DNA of 31,519 nt from NCBI GenBank assembly GCA_900765105.1, contig CAAFQM010000328.1, positions 1 to 31,519 of the forward strand, given 5' to 3'. Positions within the stretch are counted from its first letter, which is position 1. Each line of letters begins with the position of its first letter. A program made the translations under genes and the position numbers. The stretch is from an uncultured Faecalibacterium sp. (lineage in GTDB: Bacteria; Bacillota; Clostridia; Oscillospirales; Ruminococcaceae). Of this stretch, positions 22,915-30,872 are shown in pieces. Below the pieces are notes generated by a model that ran no database searches, was not told where the DNA came from, and worked only from the letters and a program-made list of their open reading frames with translations.

Positions 22915-25086
22915 ATGCAGATGCTTGCCCACATCAGTGAAGACGGGGCCCGCACTCAGACCATTTATGAACACCTTTCCGGCACCGCAGAGCTGGCCGG
23001 TACGTTTGCCGCACCGTTCGGGGCACAGAAAGAAGCCGCGTATGCCGCGCAGCTGCACGATATCGGCAAATTTTCCATAAATTTTCAGAAAAGACTGCAC
23101 GGCGGCGACCCCGTTGACCACTCCACCGCCGGAGCGCAGGAAGCCATCAAAGCCGGACACATCCCGGCTGCATTTGCCATTGCCGGGCACCACAGCGGCA
23201 TTCCGGACGGCGGGAACCCCCACGACTCTGCCGACGAAAGCACTCTCTTCGGCCGCCGGGAACGACCTGTCAAGGACTATTCCGCATGGAAGCAGGAGAT
23301 CACCCCGCAGCCCGGCACTCTGCCCGACTGGCTGCAAGGCCGCCCGGACAATCTTACCATGGCGTTCTTTACCCGGATGCTCTACTCCTGCCTTGTGGAC
23401 GCCGACTTTATCGACACCGAGACCTTTATGAACGGGCAGGAGATGCCCCGCGGAAGCTACACCGGGCTTTCGGAACTGCTGGAGCGGGTGCGCAACCGGG
23501 CAGCAGGCTACCTTTCCAGCCTGAATGTTTCCCCCGTGGCGCAGCAGCGCAACACCGTACTGCGGGCCTGCATGGAAAAAGGTGCCCGCGGGGCACCCGG
23601 CCTTTACACCCTCACCGTGCCAACCGGCGGCGGCAAGACCTTTGCTTCGCTTGCCTTTGCGCTGGAACATGCAGCCGCCCAAAAGATGGCCCGTGTGATC
23701 TACGTCATCCCGTACATGTCCATCATCGACCAGACTGCCGCAGTTTTTTCCGACCTGCTGGGCGAAGAAAATGTGCTGGCCGATTATTCCTGTGCCGACT
23801 ACAAAAGTGTGGAGCCGGACGAGATGACCCCGGAGCAGCGCCGCAAGCTGCTGGCAAACGAAAACTGGGACGCCCCGGTGGTCGTGACCACCGCCGTGCA
23901 GTTTTTCGAATCTCTGTATGCCAACCGCAGCAGCCGGTGCCGCAAGCTGCACAATATCGCCAACAGCGTTATCATCTTTGACGAAGCCCAGACCCTGCCC
24001 AACGATTACCTCAAGCCCTGCATTTCGGCCATTGCGCAGCTGGTGCAGCACTATCACGCCACCGCCGTGCTCTGCACAGCGACCCAGCCCGCCCTGATGC
24101 CGCTTTTTCAGGAGATCGACCCCAGCCTGACCGCGCAGGAGATCAGCCCGGACCCCGCCCGCCTGTATGAGGTCCTCCGCCGGGTCACGCTCCGCGACGG
24201 CGGCAAGCTGTCCATGGATGCCCTCTGTGAGCGGCTTGCCGCTGCGCCGCAGGTGCTGTGCGTGGTCAACCGGCGCAAGACAGCACAGGAGCTGTTTGCA
24301 CGGCTGCCGCAGGAGGGCAGCTACTGCCTGACCACCCTGTTGTGCGCCGCCGACCGCCGCCGTCAGCTGGACGAGATCCGGCAGCGCCTGCACGACGGCC
24401 TGCCCTGCCGGGTGGTGTCCACCTCCCTCATCGAAGCCGGTGTGGACGTGGATTTTCCGCTGGCTTACCGCGAAGCCGCCGGGCTGGACTCGCTGCTGCA
24501 GACAGCCGGGCGCTGCAACCGGGAGGGCCGCCGGCCGGCGGCGGAAAGCCTTGTCTCCTGTTTTTCACTGGAGGACTGCCCGCCGCCGCAGATGATCGCA
24601 CAGAACGTCAGTGCGTTGCAGTATGCTGCCCGACGCTGTGACGGACACTATGATCAGTTGAACACCCCCGAAGCGATCCATGCGTATTTTCAGGAGCTGT
24701 ATTGTAACCGCGGAGACGCTGCTCTTGACAAAAAATGCATTTTGAAAGCATTCCGTCAGGGCATTTCCGGCTGCATCCTCCCCTTCGCACAGGTGGCAGA
24801 AGCCTTCCATCTGATCGAAACGCCGACTCGCACCGTTTATCTCCCCATCGGCGAGGGAGCCACCCTTTGCGAAAAACTGCAAAACGGGCAGGTCAGCCGC
24901 AGTCTTTACCGCCGTCTGGGCACCTATAGCGTTGCCTGTTACACAAAGCAGTTTGATGCATTGGATGCCGCCGGAGCACTGAAACTTCTGCCCAACGGCA
25001 GTGCAATCCTGCTGGATACCACAAAGTATGACCGGCAGACCGGGCTTGCCATGGACGTGGAGACCGGCATCGGGCTGTTCTTTTAA
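22915..25086 (+). CDS. cas3: CRISPR-associated nuclease-helicase Cas3 (type I-C)
   Basis: 723 residues. N-terminal HD nuclease: His 20, LHDIGK (His-Asp 48-49), VDHST (His 69) and GHHSG (92-93). Then a superfamily-2 helicase: Walker A TGGGKT (237-242), DEAQ box (356-359), CTATQP motif III, and the late motifs SLIEAGVDVDF and QTAGRCNREG. Both enzyme parts look intact. It is recruited by the Cascade complex to target DNA, which it unwinds and cuts. GGAGGG precedes the ATG. It has its own promoter and is separated from cas5c by 297 bases with another promoter, so its level may be set apart from Cascade. Confidence 0.96.
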   Translation: MQMLAHISEDGARTQTIYEHLSGTAELAGTFAAPFGAQKEAAYAAQLHDIGKFSINFQKRLHGGDPVDHSTAGAQEAIKAGHIPAAFAIAGHHSGIPDGGNPHDSADESTLFGRRERPVKDYSAWKQEITPQPGTLPDWLQGRPDNLTMAFFTRMLYSCLVDADFIDTETFMNGQEMPRGSYTGLSELLERVRNRAAGYLSSLNVSPVAQQRNTVLRACMEKGARGAPGLYTLTVPTGGGKTFASLAFALEHAAAQKMARVIYVIPYMSIIDQTAAVFSDLLGEENVLADYSCADYKSVEPDEMTPEQRRKLLANENWDAPVVVTTAVQFFESLYANRSSRCRKLHNIANSVIIFDEAQTLPNDYLKPCISAIAQLVQHYHATAVLCTATQPALMPLFQEIDPSLTAQEISPDPARLYEVLRRVTLRDGGKLSMDALCERLAAAPQVLCVVNRRKTAQELFARLPQEGSYCLTTLLCAADRRRQLDEIRQRLHDGLPCRVVSTSLIEAGVDVDFPLAYREAAGLDSLLQTAGRCNREGRRPAAESLVSCFSLEDCPPPQMIAQNVSALQYAARRCDGHYDQLNTPEAIHAYFQELYCNRGDAALDKKCILKAFRQGISGCILPFAQVAEAFHLIETPTRTVYLPIGEGATLCEKLQNGQVSRSLYRRLGTYSVACYTKQFDALDAAGALKLLPNGSAILLDTTKYDRQTGLAMDVETGIGLFF

Positions 25087-25229
25087 TAAAAGGAGGGAAG
25101 CGGCAAAGCATCTGTCGCCCTGCCGCTTCCCTTGGAACACATCCACATCCCATCAAATATTTCAACCCACATCTGCAAGCAGATGACATACCTAGTATAC
25201 AAAATTTTGAGGATTCCGGCAAGTAAGTC
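25087..25229 (+). promoter_or_regulatory. cas3-cas5c intergenic region with hairpin
   Basis: Directly after cas3, GGGAAGCGGCA (25095-25105) and TGCCGCTTCCC (25121-25131) form a perfect 11-bp stem around a 15-base loop. No long T-run follows, so it is a weak terminator, an mRNA 3' end protector or an attenuator. The rest, to 25229, is AT-richer and has no gene. Confidence 0.6.
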
Positions 25230-25258
25230 TTGACAGATAGCACAAAAGGACGTACAAT
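25230..25258 (+). promoter_or_regulatory. Promoter of the Cascade and adaptation genes
   Basis: TTGACA (25230-25235), 17 bp, TACAAT (25253-25258), close to consensus. It would drive cas5c-cas8c-cas7-cas4-cas1-cas2 separately from cas3, with a leader of about 118 bases. Confidence 0.8.
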
Positions 25259-25298
25259 GAAGTCAGAAACAGAAGTCAACACTTCCACATCTCAGCAA

Positions 25299-25325
25299 AT
25301 GAATATCAAAATGAGGTGGTTTTAA
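25299..25325 (+). CDS. Mini-ORF 1 in the cas5c leader
   Basis: Eight codons, MNIKMRWF, ending in TAA whose last A begins the ATG of mini-ORF 2 (TAATG). It has no clear ribosome binding site. It may be chance; it is recorded because of the overlap chain into cas5c. Confidence 0.25.
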   Translation: MNIKMRWF

Positions 25326-25378
25326 TGGGCAAATTTTCATTTCGCCTAAAAATACGACCGTATCATGAAAGGAGGTGA
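25325..25378 (+). CDS. Mini-ORF 2 (17 codons) overlapping the cas5c start region
   Basis: MGKFSFRLKIRPYHERR, strongly basic. GAGGTGG lies six bases before its ATG. Its TGA (25376-25378) lies inside the cas5c ribosome-binding area and overlaps an in-frame cas5c ATG at 25378 (TGATG). That layout allows translational coupling to cas5c. Whether it is translated cannot be told. Confidence 0.4.
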   Translation: MGKFSFRLKIRPYHERR

Positions 25379-25383
25379 TGCGC

Positions 25384-26031
25384 ATGTCCATGCGCATCGA
25401 AGTCTGGGGCAACTATGCCTGCTTCAGCCGGCCGGAGATGAAGACCGAACGTGTGAGTTACGACATCATCACGCCGTCGGCCGCACGCGGGCTGGTGGAA
25501 GCAATATACTGGCACCCCGGGCTGAAGTATCATATCGACCGTGTCTATTTACTCAGTCCGATCCGATTCACCAACATCCGCCGCAATGAGGTCAAGTCCA
25601 CCCTGCTGGCCTCTGCGGCGCTGAGTGCCGCAAAAGGCGGCACCCCGCCGGTGCTCTACACCTCGCAGGATATCCAGCAGCGTGCCGCCATGGTGCTGCA
25701 GGATGTGCACTACGTCATTGAGTGCCATTTCACCATGACGGACAAAGCTGCCCCCGGTGACAACCCCGGCAAGTTTCAGGATATCCTGCGCCGGCGGCTG
25801 AACAAAGGCCAGTGCTACCACCAGCCGTGTTTCGGCTGCCGGGAATTCCCGGCCAACTTCCGGGAATGGCCTGCCGGAGAGCCGATCCCCGCCCTGCCCG
25901 TCACGCAGGACCTTGGCTTTATGCTGTACGACCTTGACTATTCCGACCCGGGCAACATCCGCTCGAAGTTCTTCCGGGCAAAATTGGAGAACGGCGTGCT
26001 GGACTGCCGGGATGTGGAGGTGTTTACATGA
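25384..26031 (+). CDS. cas5c: CRISPR-associated protein Cas5c (crRNA-processing, type I-C)
   Basis: About 215 residues. MRIEVWGNYACFSRPEMKTERVSYDIITPSAARGLVEAIYW is the family's N-terminal ferredoxin-like domain with the glycine-rich loop, and GQCYHQPCFGCREFPA is a conserved C-terminal block. In type I-C, Cas5 (Cas5d) replaces Cas6: it binds the repeat hairpin, cuts at its 3' base and stays on the crRNA 5' handle in Cascade. AAAGGAGGTG lies just before. In-frame starts at 25375 (GTG), 25378 and 25384 are all possible; 25384 has the best spacing. The end overlaps cas8c by 4 bases. It is the enzyme that could also act on the solitary repeat in the nagA leader. Confidence 0.94.
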   Translation: MSMRIEVWGNYACFSRPEMKTERVSYDIITPSAARGLVEAIYWHPGLKYHIDRVYLLSPIRFTNIRRNEVKSTLLASAALSAAKGGTPPVLYTSQDIQQRAAMVLQDVHYVIECHFTMTDKAAPGDNPGKFQDILRRRLNKGQCYHQPCFGCREFPANFREWPAGEPIPALPVTQDLGFMLYDLDYSDPGNIRSKFFRAKLENGVLDCRDVEVFT

Positions 26032-27797
26032 TCTTGCAGGCACTGACCGCTTATTATGAGCAGCTCCTGCGTCAGGGAAAGATCTCCGCTCCCGGCTGGG
26101 ATGATACCTTTAAAGTAAGCTATGAGCTGCGCCTGAACGATGCCGGGCAGCTTTTGCAGGTCACCGACCTGCGCACCTCGGTGGCAAAGGGCAAAAAGAC
26201 CGTTCTGGCTCCGCGGGAACTGCGGGTGCCAAAGCACGAAAAGCGCACTGTCGGTATTATTGCAAATCTGTTGTGCGACAACTCCACCTATCTGCTGGGT
26301 GCCGACGAAAAAGGCAAGCCCGCCCGCTCGGTGGAGTGCTTCAAGGCCTGCGCCGCATTGCATCACACCATTCTGGATGGCGCAGACAGCCCCGCCGCCC
26401 GGGCCGTTCTGGCTTACTTTGACCACTGGGATCCGGCGCAGGCGGCAGTTCATCCCCTGCTGGCTCCCCTCTGGAAGGAAATCACCGGCAACGCCAACCT
26501 GATCTTTGGCTACGAAGCCGCCGACCACAGTCATCTTCTTGTCAATGAGGACCCTGCCATTCAGGCTGCATGGCAGGCATACTATGATGCGCCGCCTGCC
26601 GACACTGCACAGCCGGTGCAGTGCCTTGTCACCGGAAAAGAAGCCCCCGCCGCACTGCTGCATCATTCCATCATGGGTGTAGCCGGTGCTCAAAGTTCCG
26701 GTGCCTCGCTGGTTTCCTTCAATGCACCGTCCTTCTGTTCTTTTGGGCATGAACAGGGTCAAAATGCCCCTGTGAGCGAATACGCCGCCTTTGCCTATAC
26801 CACAGCCCTGAACCGCCTGATTGCCGACCGTGACCACTGTCGGCATGTAGGCGACACCACCCTCGTCTGCTGGGCAGAGAATGCCGAAGCGGTATATCAG
26901 GACGCCATGAGCATGTTTCTGTTCGGTGCCGACGAAGCACACGGGCTGCAGGAGGACGATGTTAAGACTGCCCTGAAGCGGCTGGCCGCCGGGCAGACCG
27001 TACCGTTTCTGGAAAGCGACCTTGCCCCGGACCAGCACTTTTATCTGCTGGGCCTTGCGCCCAATGCCGCCCGGCTCTCGGTGCGGTTCTTCCTGCGGGA
27101 CACCTTTGGCAGCTTTGCACGCAGCCTGCAGAAACACGCCGAGGAAATGGAGATTGTCTATTCCGGAAACGAACATTTCAAAACACTGCCGCTCTGGGCG
27201 CTTGTAAACGAGACCACCCGCACCGTGCCCGGACAGCCCGCAAAACCCTCTCCGCAGCTGGCGGGCGACCTGCTCCGGGCCGTGCTCACCGGCGGGCGCT
27301 ACCCCGCCACCCTGCTCAACGGTGTGACGATGCGCATCCGTGCCGAGCAGAACGTGACCCGCGGCCGTGCCGCCGCCCTGAAAGCCTATTATCTGCGCAA
27401 CTACCCCACCAACATCAACAAGGAGGTCTTTACTGTGAGCCTGAATGAATCTGCCAATGTGCCCTATGTGCTGGGCCGTCTGTTCTCCGTGCTGGAGGCT
27501 GTGCAGAGCGCTGCCAACCCCGGCATCAACACCACCATCCGCGACCGGTACTTCAACTCTGCCTGCGCCACCCCGGCACTGGTGTTCCCCACCCTGATCA
27601 GGCTGGCGCAGAAGCACCTGCAGAAGCTGCCGGAAGGCCGTGCAGTGCATTTCAACCGTCAGATCACCGAACTGCTGGCCCTTATACCGGAGGACGGGTT
27701 CCCCACCCGGCTCAGCCTGCCGGATCAGGGCAAATTTGAGATCGGCTACTACCACCAGACCCAGAAACGTTTTGCCAAAAAGAACGAGGAGGAATAA
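26028..27797 (+). CDS. cas8c: CRISPR-associated protein Cas8c (Csd1, type I-C large subunit)
   Basis: 589 residues, typical for Csd1. It opens with MILQALTAYYEQLLRQGKISAPGW, the family's usual N-terminus, and later has CLVTGKEAPAALLHHSIMGVAGAQSSGASLVSFN, the most conserved Csd1 block. It is the large subunit of the I-C Cascade, which recognises the PAM (usually TTC in this subtype) and contacts Cas3; an internal start in this gene makes the small subunit Cas11c in studied systems. The ATG overlaps the cas5c stop (ATGA). Confidence 0.95.
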   Translation: MILQALTAYYEQLLRQGKISAPGWDDTFKVSYELRLNDAGQLLQVTDLRTSVAKGKKTVLAPRELRVPKHEKRTVGIIANLLCDNSTYLLGADEKGKPARSVECFKACAALHHTILDGADSPAARAVLAYFDHWDPAQAAVHPLLAPLWKEITGNANLIFGYEAADHSHLLVNEDPAIQAAWQAYYDAPPADTAQPVQCLVTGKEAPAALLHHSIMGVAGAQSSGASLVSFNAPSFCSFGHEQGQNAPVSEYAAFAYTTALNRLIADRDHCRHVGDTTLVCWAENAEAVYQDAMSMFLFGADEAHGLQEDDVKTALKRLAAGQTVPFLESDLAPDQHFYLLGLAPNAARLSVRFFLRDTFGSFARSLQKHAEEMEIVYSGNEHFKTLPLWALVNETTRTVPGQPAKPSPQLAGDLLRAVLTGGRYPATLLNGVTMRIRAEQNVTRGRAAALKAYYLRNYPTNINKEVFTVSLNESANVPYVLGRLFSVLEAVQSAANPGINTTIRDRYFNSACATPALVFPTLIRLAQKHLQKLPEGRAVHFNRQITELLALIPEDGFPTRLSLPDQGKFEIGYYHQTQKRFAKKNEEE

Positions 27798-27800
27798 ATC

Positions 27801-28685
27801 ATGTCTGAGCCTATCAAGAACCGCTACGATTTCGTGATCCTGTTTGATGTTGAGAACGGCAACCCCAACGGCGACCCGGATGCCGGCAATATGCCCCGCG
27901 TGGACCCGGAGACCGGCTACGGCCTGGTGACGGACGTCTGCCTGAAGCGGAAGATCCGCAACTATGTGGAAACACTCAAGGAGGATGCCCCCGGTTACCG
28001 CATCTACATCAAGGACGGTACTCCTCTGAACCGCAGCGACAACGAAGCCATTGCTGCACTTGGCATCAAAGAAGACCTGAAGGCCGCCAAAAAAGCTGAC
28101 CCGGGCATCGACCGCAAGCTGCAGCAGTATATGTGCGAGAGCTACTTCGACATCCGCACCTTTGGTGCCGTGATGACCACCTTTGTCAAGGGCGCGCTGA
28201 ACTGCGGTCAGGTGCGCGGACCGGTGCAGCTGACCTTTGCCCGCTCCATCGACCCGGTGGTCCCGCAGGAAGTCACCATTACCCGCGTAGCCATCACCAC
28301 CGAAGCAGATGCCGAAAACAAAGGCACCGAAATGGGCCGCAAGCATATCATTCCCTACGCACTGTACCGCGCGGAGGGCTACGTTTCGGCCAACCTTGCC
28401 CGCAAGACCACCGGCTTTTCCGAAGAGGATCTGCAGCTGCTGTGGCAGGCTATCCTCAATATGTTCGAGAACGACCACAGCGCCGCCCGCGGCAAGATGG
28501 CTGTGCGGGAGCTGATCGTGTTCAAGCACGCTTCCGAGCTGGGCAATGCCCCTGCCTACAAGCTGTTTGATGCGGTTCAGGTCCAGCGCAAGGCCGATGT
28601 CATTGCGCCCCGCAGCTACCATGACTATACCGTTTCCGTCTCCGAAGACCTGCCCGAGGGCATCACCTGCGAAAGGATGTCCTGA
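27801..28685 (+). CDS. cas7: CRISPR-associated protein Cas7 (Csd2, type I-C backbone)
   Basis: 294 residues. NRYDFVILFDVENGNPNGDPDAGNMPRVDPETG is the Csd2/Csh2 family's N-terminus, and SYFDIRTFGAVM follows with GQVRGPVQLTFARSIDPV. Several copies coat the crRNA in Cascade. GAGGAGGAA precedes the ATG, which is 3 bases after the cas8c stop. The stop overlaps the cas4 start (TGATG). Confidence 0.96.
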   Translation: MSEPIKNRYDFVILFDVENGNPNGDPDAGNMPRVDPETGYGLVTDVCLKRKIRNYVETLKEDAPGYRIYIKDGTPLNRSDNEAIAALGIKEDLKAAKKADPGIDRKLQQYMCESYFDIRTFGAVMTTFVKGALNCGQVRGPVQLTFARSIDPVVPQEVTITRVAITTEADAENKGTEMGRKHIIPYALYRAEGYVSANLARKTTGFSEEDLQLLWQAILNMFENDHSAARGKMAVRELIVFKHASELGNAPAYKLFDAVQVQRKADVIAPRSYHDYTVSVSEDLPEGITCERMS

Positions 28686-29359
28686 TGGACGCCGCCGATG
28701 ATTACCTGCAGATGTCCGGCATCCAGCATTTTTGCTTCTGCCGCCGTCAGTGGGCGCTCATCCATCTGGAACAGCAGTGGGCCGAAAACCTCCTCACCGC
28801 AGAGGGGCGGCTGGAACACAGCCGCTGCCACGATGCCACCCAGACAGAGCGGCGGGGCGATTTGCTCATCACGCGGGAGATGAAGGTCGTCAGCCATCGT
28901 CTGCGTCTCAGCGGCAGCTGCGATGTGGTAGAGTTCCGGGCAGACCCGGAAGGCATCCCGCTCCAGCATACGGAAGGACGCTGGCAGCCGATGCCTGTTG
29001 AGTACAAGCACGGGCACGCCAAAGAATCCAACGCCGACCGGCTCCAGCTCTGTGCACAGGCAATGGCGCTGGAAGAAATGCTGGTGTGCAGCATCCCGCA
29101 GGCGGCCCTCTATTACGAGGAGACCCGGCGGCGGGAGATCGTGCCGCTGACAGAGGAACTGCGCCAAAAAACACAGGCCATGGCAGACGAGATGAACCAG
29201 TATTTTGCCCACGGCTACACGCCCAAGGTAAAGCCCGGGACCTTCTGCAACGCCTGCTCCCTGAAAGCGCTCTGTCTGCCGGTGCTTTACAAGCGCGCCG
29301 ACCCAAAAGCCTATCTGCGCGATCATCTGGATGAAGCTTGTGCGGAGGAAACGCCATGA
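28685..29359 (+). CDS. cas4: CRISPR-associated exonuclease Cas4
   Basis: 224 residues. RecB-type nuclease with an Fe-S cluster. The four cluster cysteines appear to be Cys 17 (or 19) near the N-terminus (HFCFCRRQW) and Cys 188, 191 and 197 (FCNACSLKALC). Nuclease residues: Asp 80 in SGSCDVVEF, and Glu 106 and Lys 108 in VEYKHG. With Cas1-Cas2 it trims and orients new spacers by PAM. It overlaps cas7 by one base and cas1 by four. Confidence 0.95.
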   Translation: MDAADDYLQMSGIQHFCFCRRQWALIHLEQQWAENLLTAEGRLEHSRCHDATQTERRGDLLITREMKVVSHRLRLSGSCDVVEFRADPEGIPLQHTEGRWQPMPVEYKHGHAKESNADRLQLCAQAMALEEMLVCSIPQAALYYEETRRREIVPLTEELRQKTQAMADEMNQYFAHGYTPKVKPGTFCNACSLKALCLPVLYKRADPKAYLRDHLDEACAEETP

Positions 29360-30387
29360 GACAGTTTTTAAACACGCTCTATGTCACGCTCGAAGACGCT
29401 TATCTCTCGCTGGACGGAGAAAACGTTGTAGTCAGCTGCAAAAAGGCCGAGGTCGGGCGTGTCCCGTTCCACACACTGGAAGGCATCCTCTGTTTCAGCC
29501 GCTCCGGAGCCAGCCCGGCCCTGATGGGCTGCTGCGCCCGCAGAGGCATCGACCTGTGTTTCTTCAGCCCGAACGGCCAGTTTCTGGCCCGCACTGTCGG
29601 TGAAGAACGCGGCAACGTCCTGCTGCGCCAGACGCAGTACCGTATTGCCGACAGCGAAACACTGAGCTGTTCCTATGCGAAGTATTTTATTCTGGGCAAG
29701 GTCTACAATGCCCGCTGGGTGCTGGAACGCGCCACCCGCGACCATCCCCAGCGGGTCCCGGTGGAAAAACTCAAACAGGTCAGCACGCAGCTGGCAGCTG
29801 CGCTTCCGCTCATTGAGCAATGCAGCGATCCGGACCAGCTCCTTGGTCTTGAAGGTGAAGCGGCACAGCGCTATTTTGATTGTTTTGATGCGCTGATCCT
29901 GCAGCAAAAGGAGGATTTCGCTTTTACTTCACGGAACCGGCGTCCTCCTACGGATAACGTGAACGCCATGCTTTCCTTTGCGTATTCCCTTCTGTCCCGC
30001 GATTGCACCTCGGCCCTGAGCAGCGTCGGGCTGGACCCTTATGTCGGTTTTTTGCATCGTGCCCGGCCCGGCCGCCGCAGCCTTGCATTTGACCTGATGG
30101 AGGAGCTCCGCTCCGTTTACGCCGACCGCTTTGTGCTCTCCTGCATCAACCAGAAAATTCTGACCGGAAAACACTTCCAGAAGCAGGAAAATGGTGCCGT
30201 TCTCCTGACCGACGAGGGACGAAAGACGTTTCTCCGCAGTTGGCAGGCCAAAAAGCAGGAGCAGATCACCCATCCGTTCCTGAAGGAAAAAATCGCATGG
30301 GGTCTTGTGCCCTATGTACAGGCTCTGCTTCTCGCCCGGACGCTGCGCGGCGATCTGGAACTTTACCCACCGTTTTTCTGGAAGTGA
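29356..30387 (+). CDS. cas1: CRISPR-associated integrase Cas1 (type I-C)
   Basis: 343 residues from the ATG at 29356, which overlaps the cas4 stop (ATGA). The frame opens 18 bases earlier, but that part lacks a ribosome binding site; GAGGAA fits 29356. The N-terminus MRQFLNTLYVTLEDAYLSLDGENV is typical of Cas1c. Catalytic residues: Glu in LLGLEGEAAQRYF, His in GFLHRARPGRRSLAFD, and Asp/Glu in FDLMEELR. It integrates new spacers at the leader end together with Cas2 and Cas4. Confidence 0.96.
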   Translation: MRQFLNTLYVTLEDAYLSLDGENVVVSCKKAEVGRVPFHTLEGILCFSRSGASPALMGCCARRGIDLCFFSPNGQFLARTVGEERGNVLLRQTQYRIADSETLSCSYAKYFILGKVYNARWVLERATRDHPQRVPVEKLKQVSTQLAAALPLIEQCSDPDQLLGLEGEAAQRYFDCFDALILQQKEDFAFTSRNRRPPTDNVNAMLSFAYSLLSRDCTSALSSVGLDPYVGFLHRARPGRRSLAFDLMEELRSVYADRFVLSCINQKILTGKHFQKQENGAVLLTDEGRKTFLRSWQAKKQEQITHPFLKEKIAWGLVPYVQALLLARTLRGDLELYPPFFWK

Positions 30388-30396
30388 GGTGCGATC

Positions 30397-30687
30397 ATGC
30401 TTGTACTGATCACCTACGACGTCAACACAGAAACTTCTGCTGGACGCAGGCGGCTGCGCAAAGTTGCCAAGAAATGCGTAGACCACGGCCAACGTGTGCA
30501 GAACTCCGTATTCGAATGCCTTCTGGATGCCGCACAGTTTGCGGTCCTGAAATCTGAGCTGACCGCTCTTATTGACCCTGAACTGGACAGCCTGCGCTTT
30601 TACCAGCTGGGAAACAGCTATCAGTCCAAAGTCGAACACATCGGGGTTCATCCTCACTTTGAACAGGGGGATATACTGATCTTCTGA
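30397..30687 (+). CDS. cas2: CRISPR-associated protein Cas2
   Basis: 96 residues. MLVLITYDVNTET holds the conserved Asp near residue 8; RRLRKVAKKCVDHGQRVQNSVFEC is the core helix-strand block. It bridges two Cas1 dimers in the integrase complex. GAGGTG precedes the ATG, nine bases after cas1. Confidence 0.96.
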   Translation: MLVLITYDVNTETSAGRRRLRKVAKKCVDHGQRVQNSVFECLLDAAQFAVLKSELTALIDPELDSLRFYQLGNSYQSKVEHIGVHPHFEQGDILIF

Positions 30688-30872
30688 CCCTTTGCTTTTC
30701 CAGTGCGAACCGGAAGTTCTCATCAGATCCCCGGCACCTTCGCACCCGGAAAAGCCTGCCTTTCTGCACAAATTTCCAATTTTAAAAAGGTTTTTCGCTC
30801 GCAGCTCTTCCCATTTTGTGCAGCTTGATTTATACTTTGATCAAAAGCGGGGATGCTTTCTCCGTTTTTGCT
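30688..30872 (+). promoter_or_regulatory. CRISPR leader
   Basis: 185 bases between cas2 and the first repeat. Two nested-type inverted repeats are present. The first, CTTTTCC (30695-30701) and GTGCGAA (30703-30709), pairs with TTCGCAC (30739-30745) and GGAAAAG (30748-30754), with an inner CCGG pair. The second is CTGCACAAA (30764-30772) with TTTGTGCAG (30815-30823). A -10 TATACT (30831-30836) with a partial -35 TTCCCA (30808-30813), 17 bp apart, should start the pre-crRNA near 30844, some 29 bases before repeat 1. Confidence 0.75.

Noticed and set aside
25110..25122. GTCGCCCT in the loop after cas3 as a second solitary CRISPR repeat
   Set aside because: Only the first eight bases match; the stem and handle of the repeat are absent.
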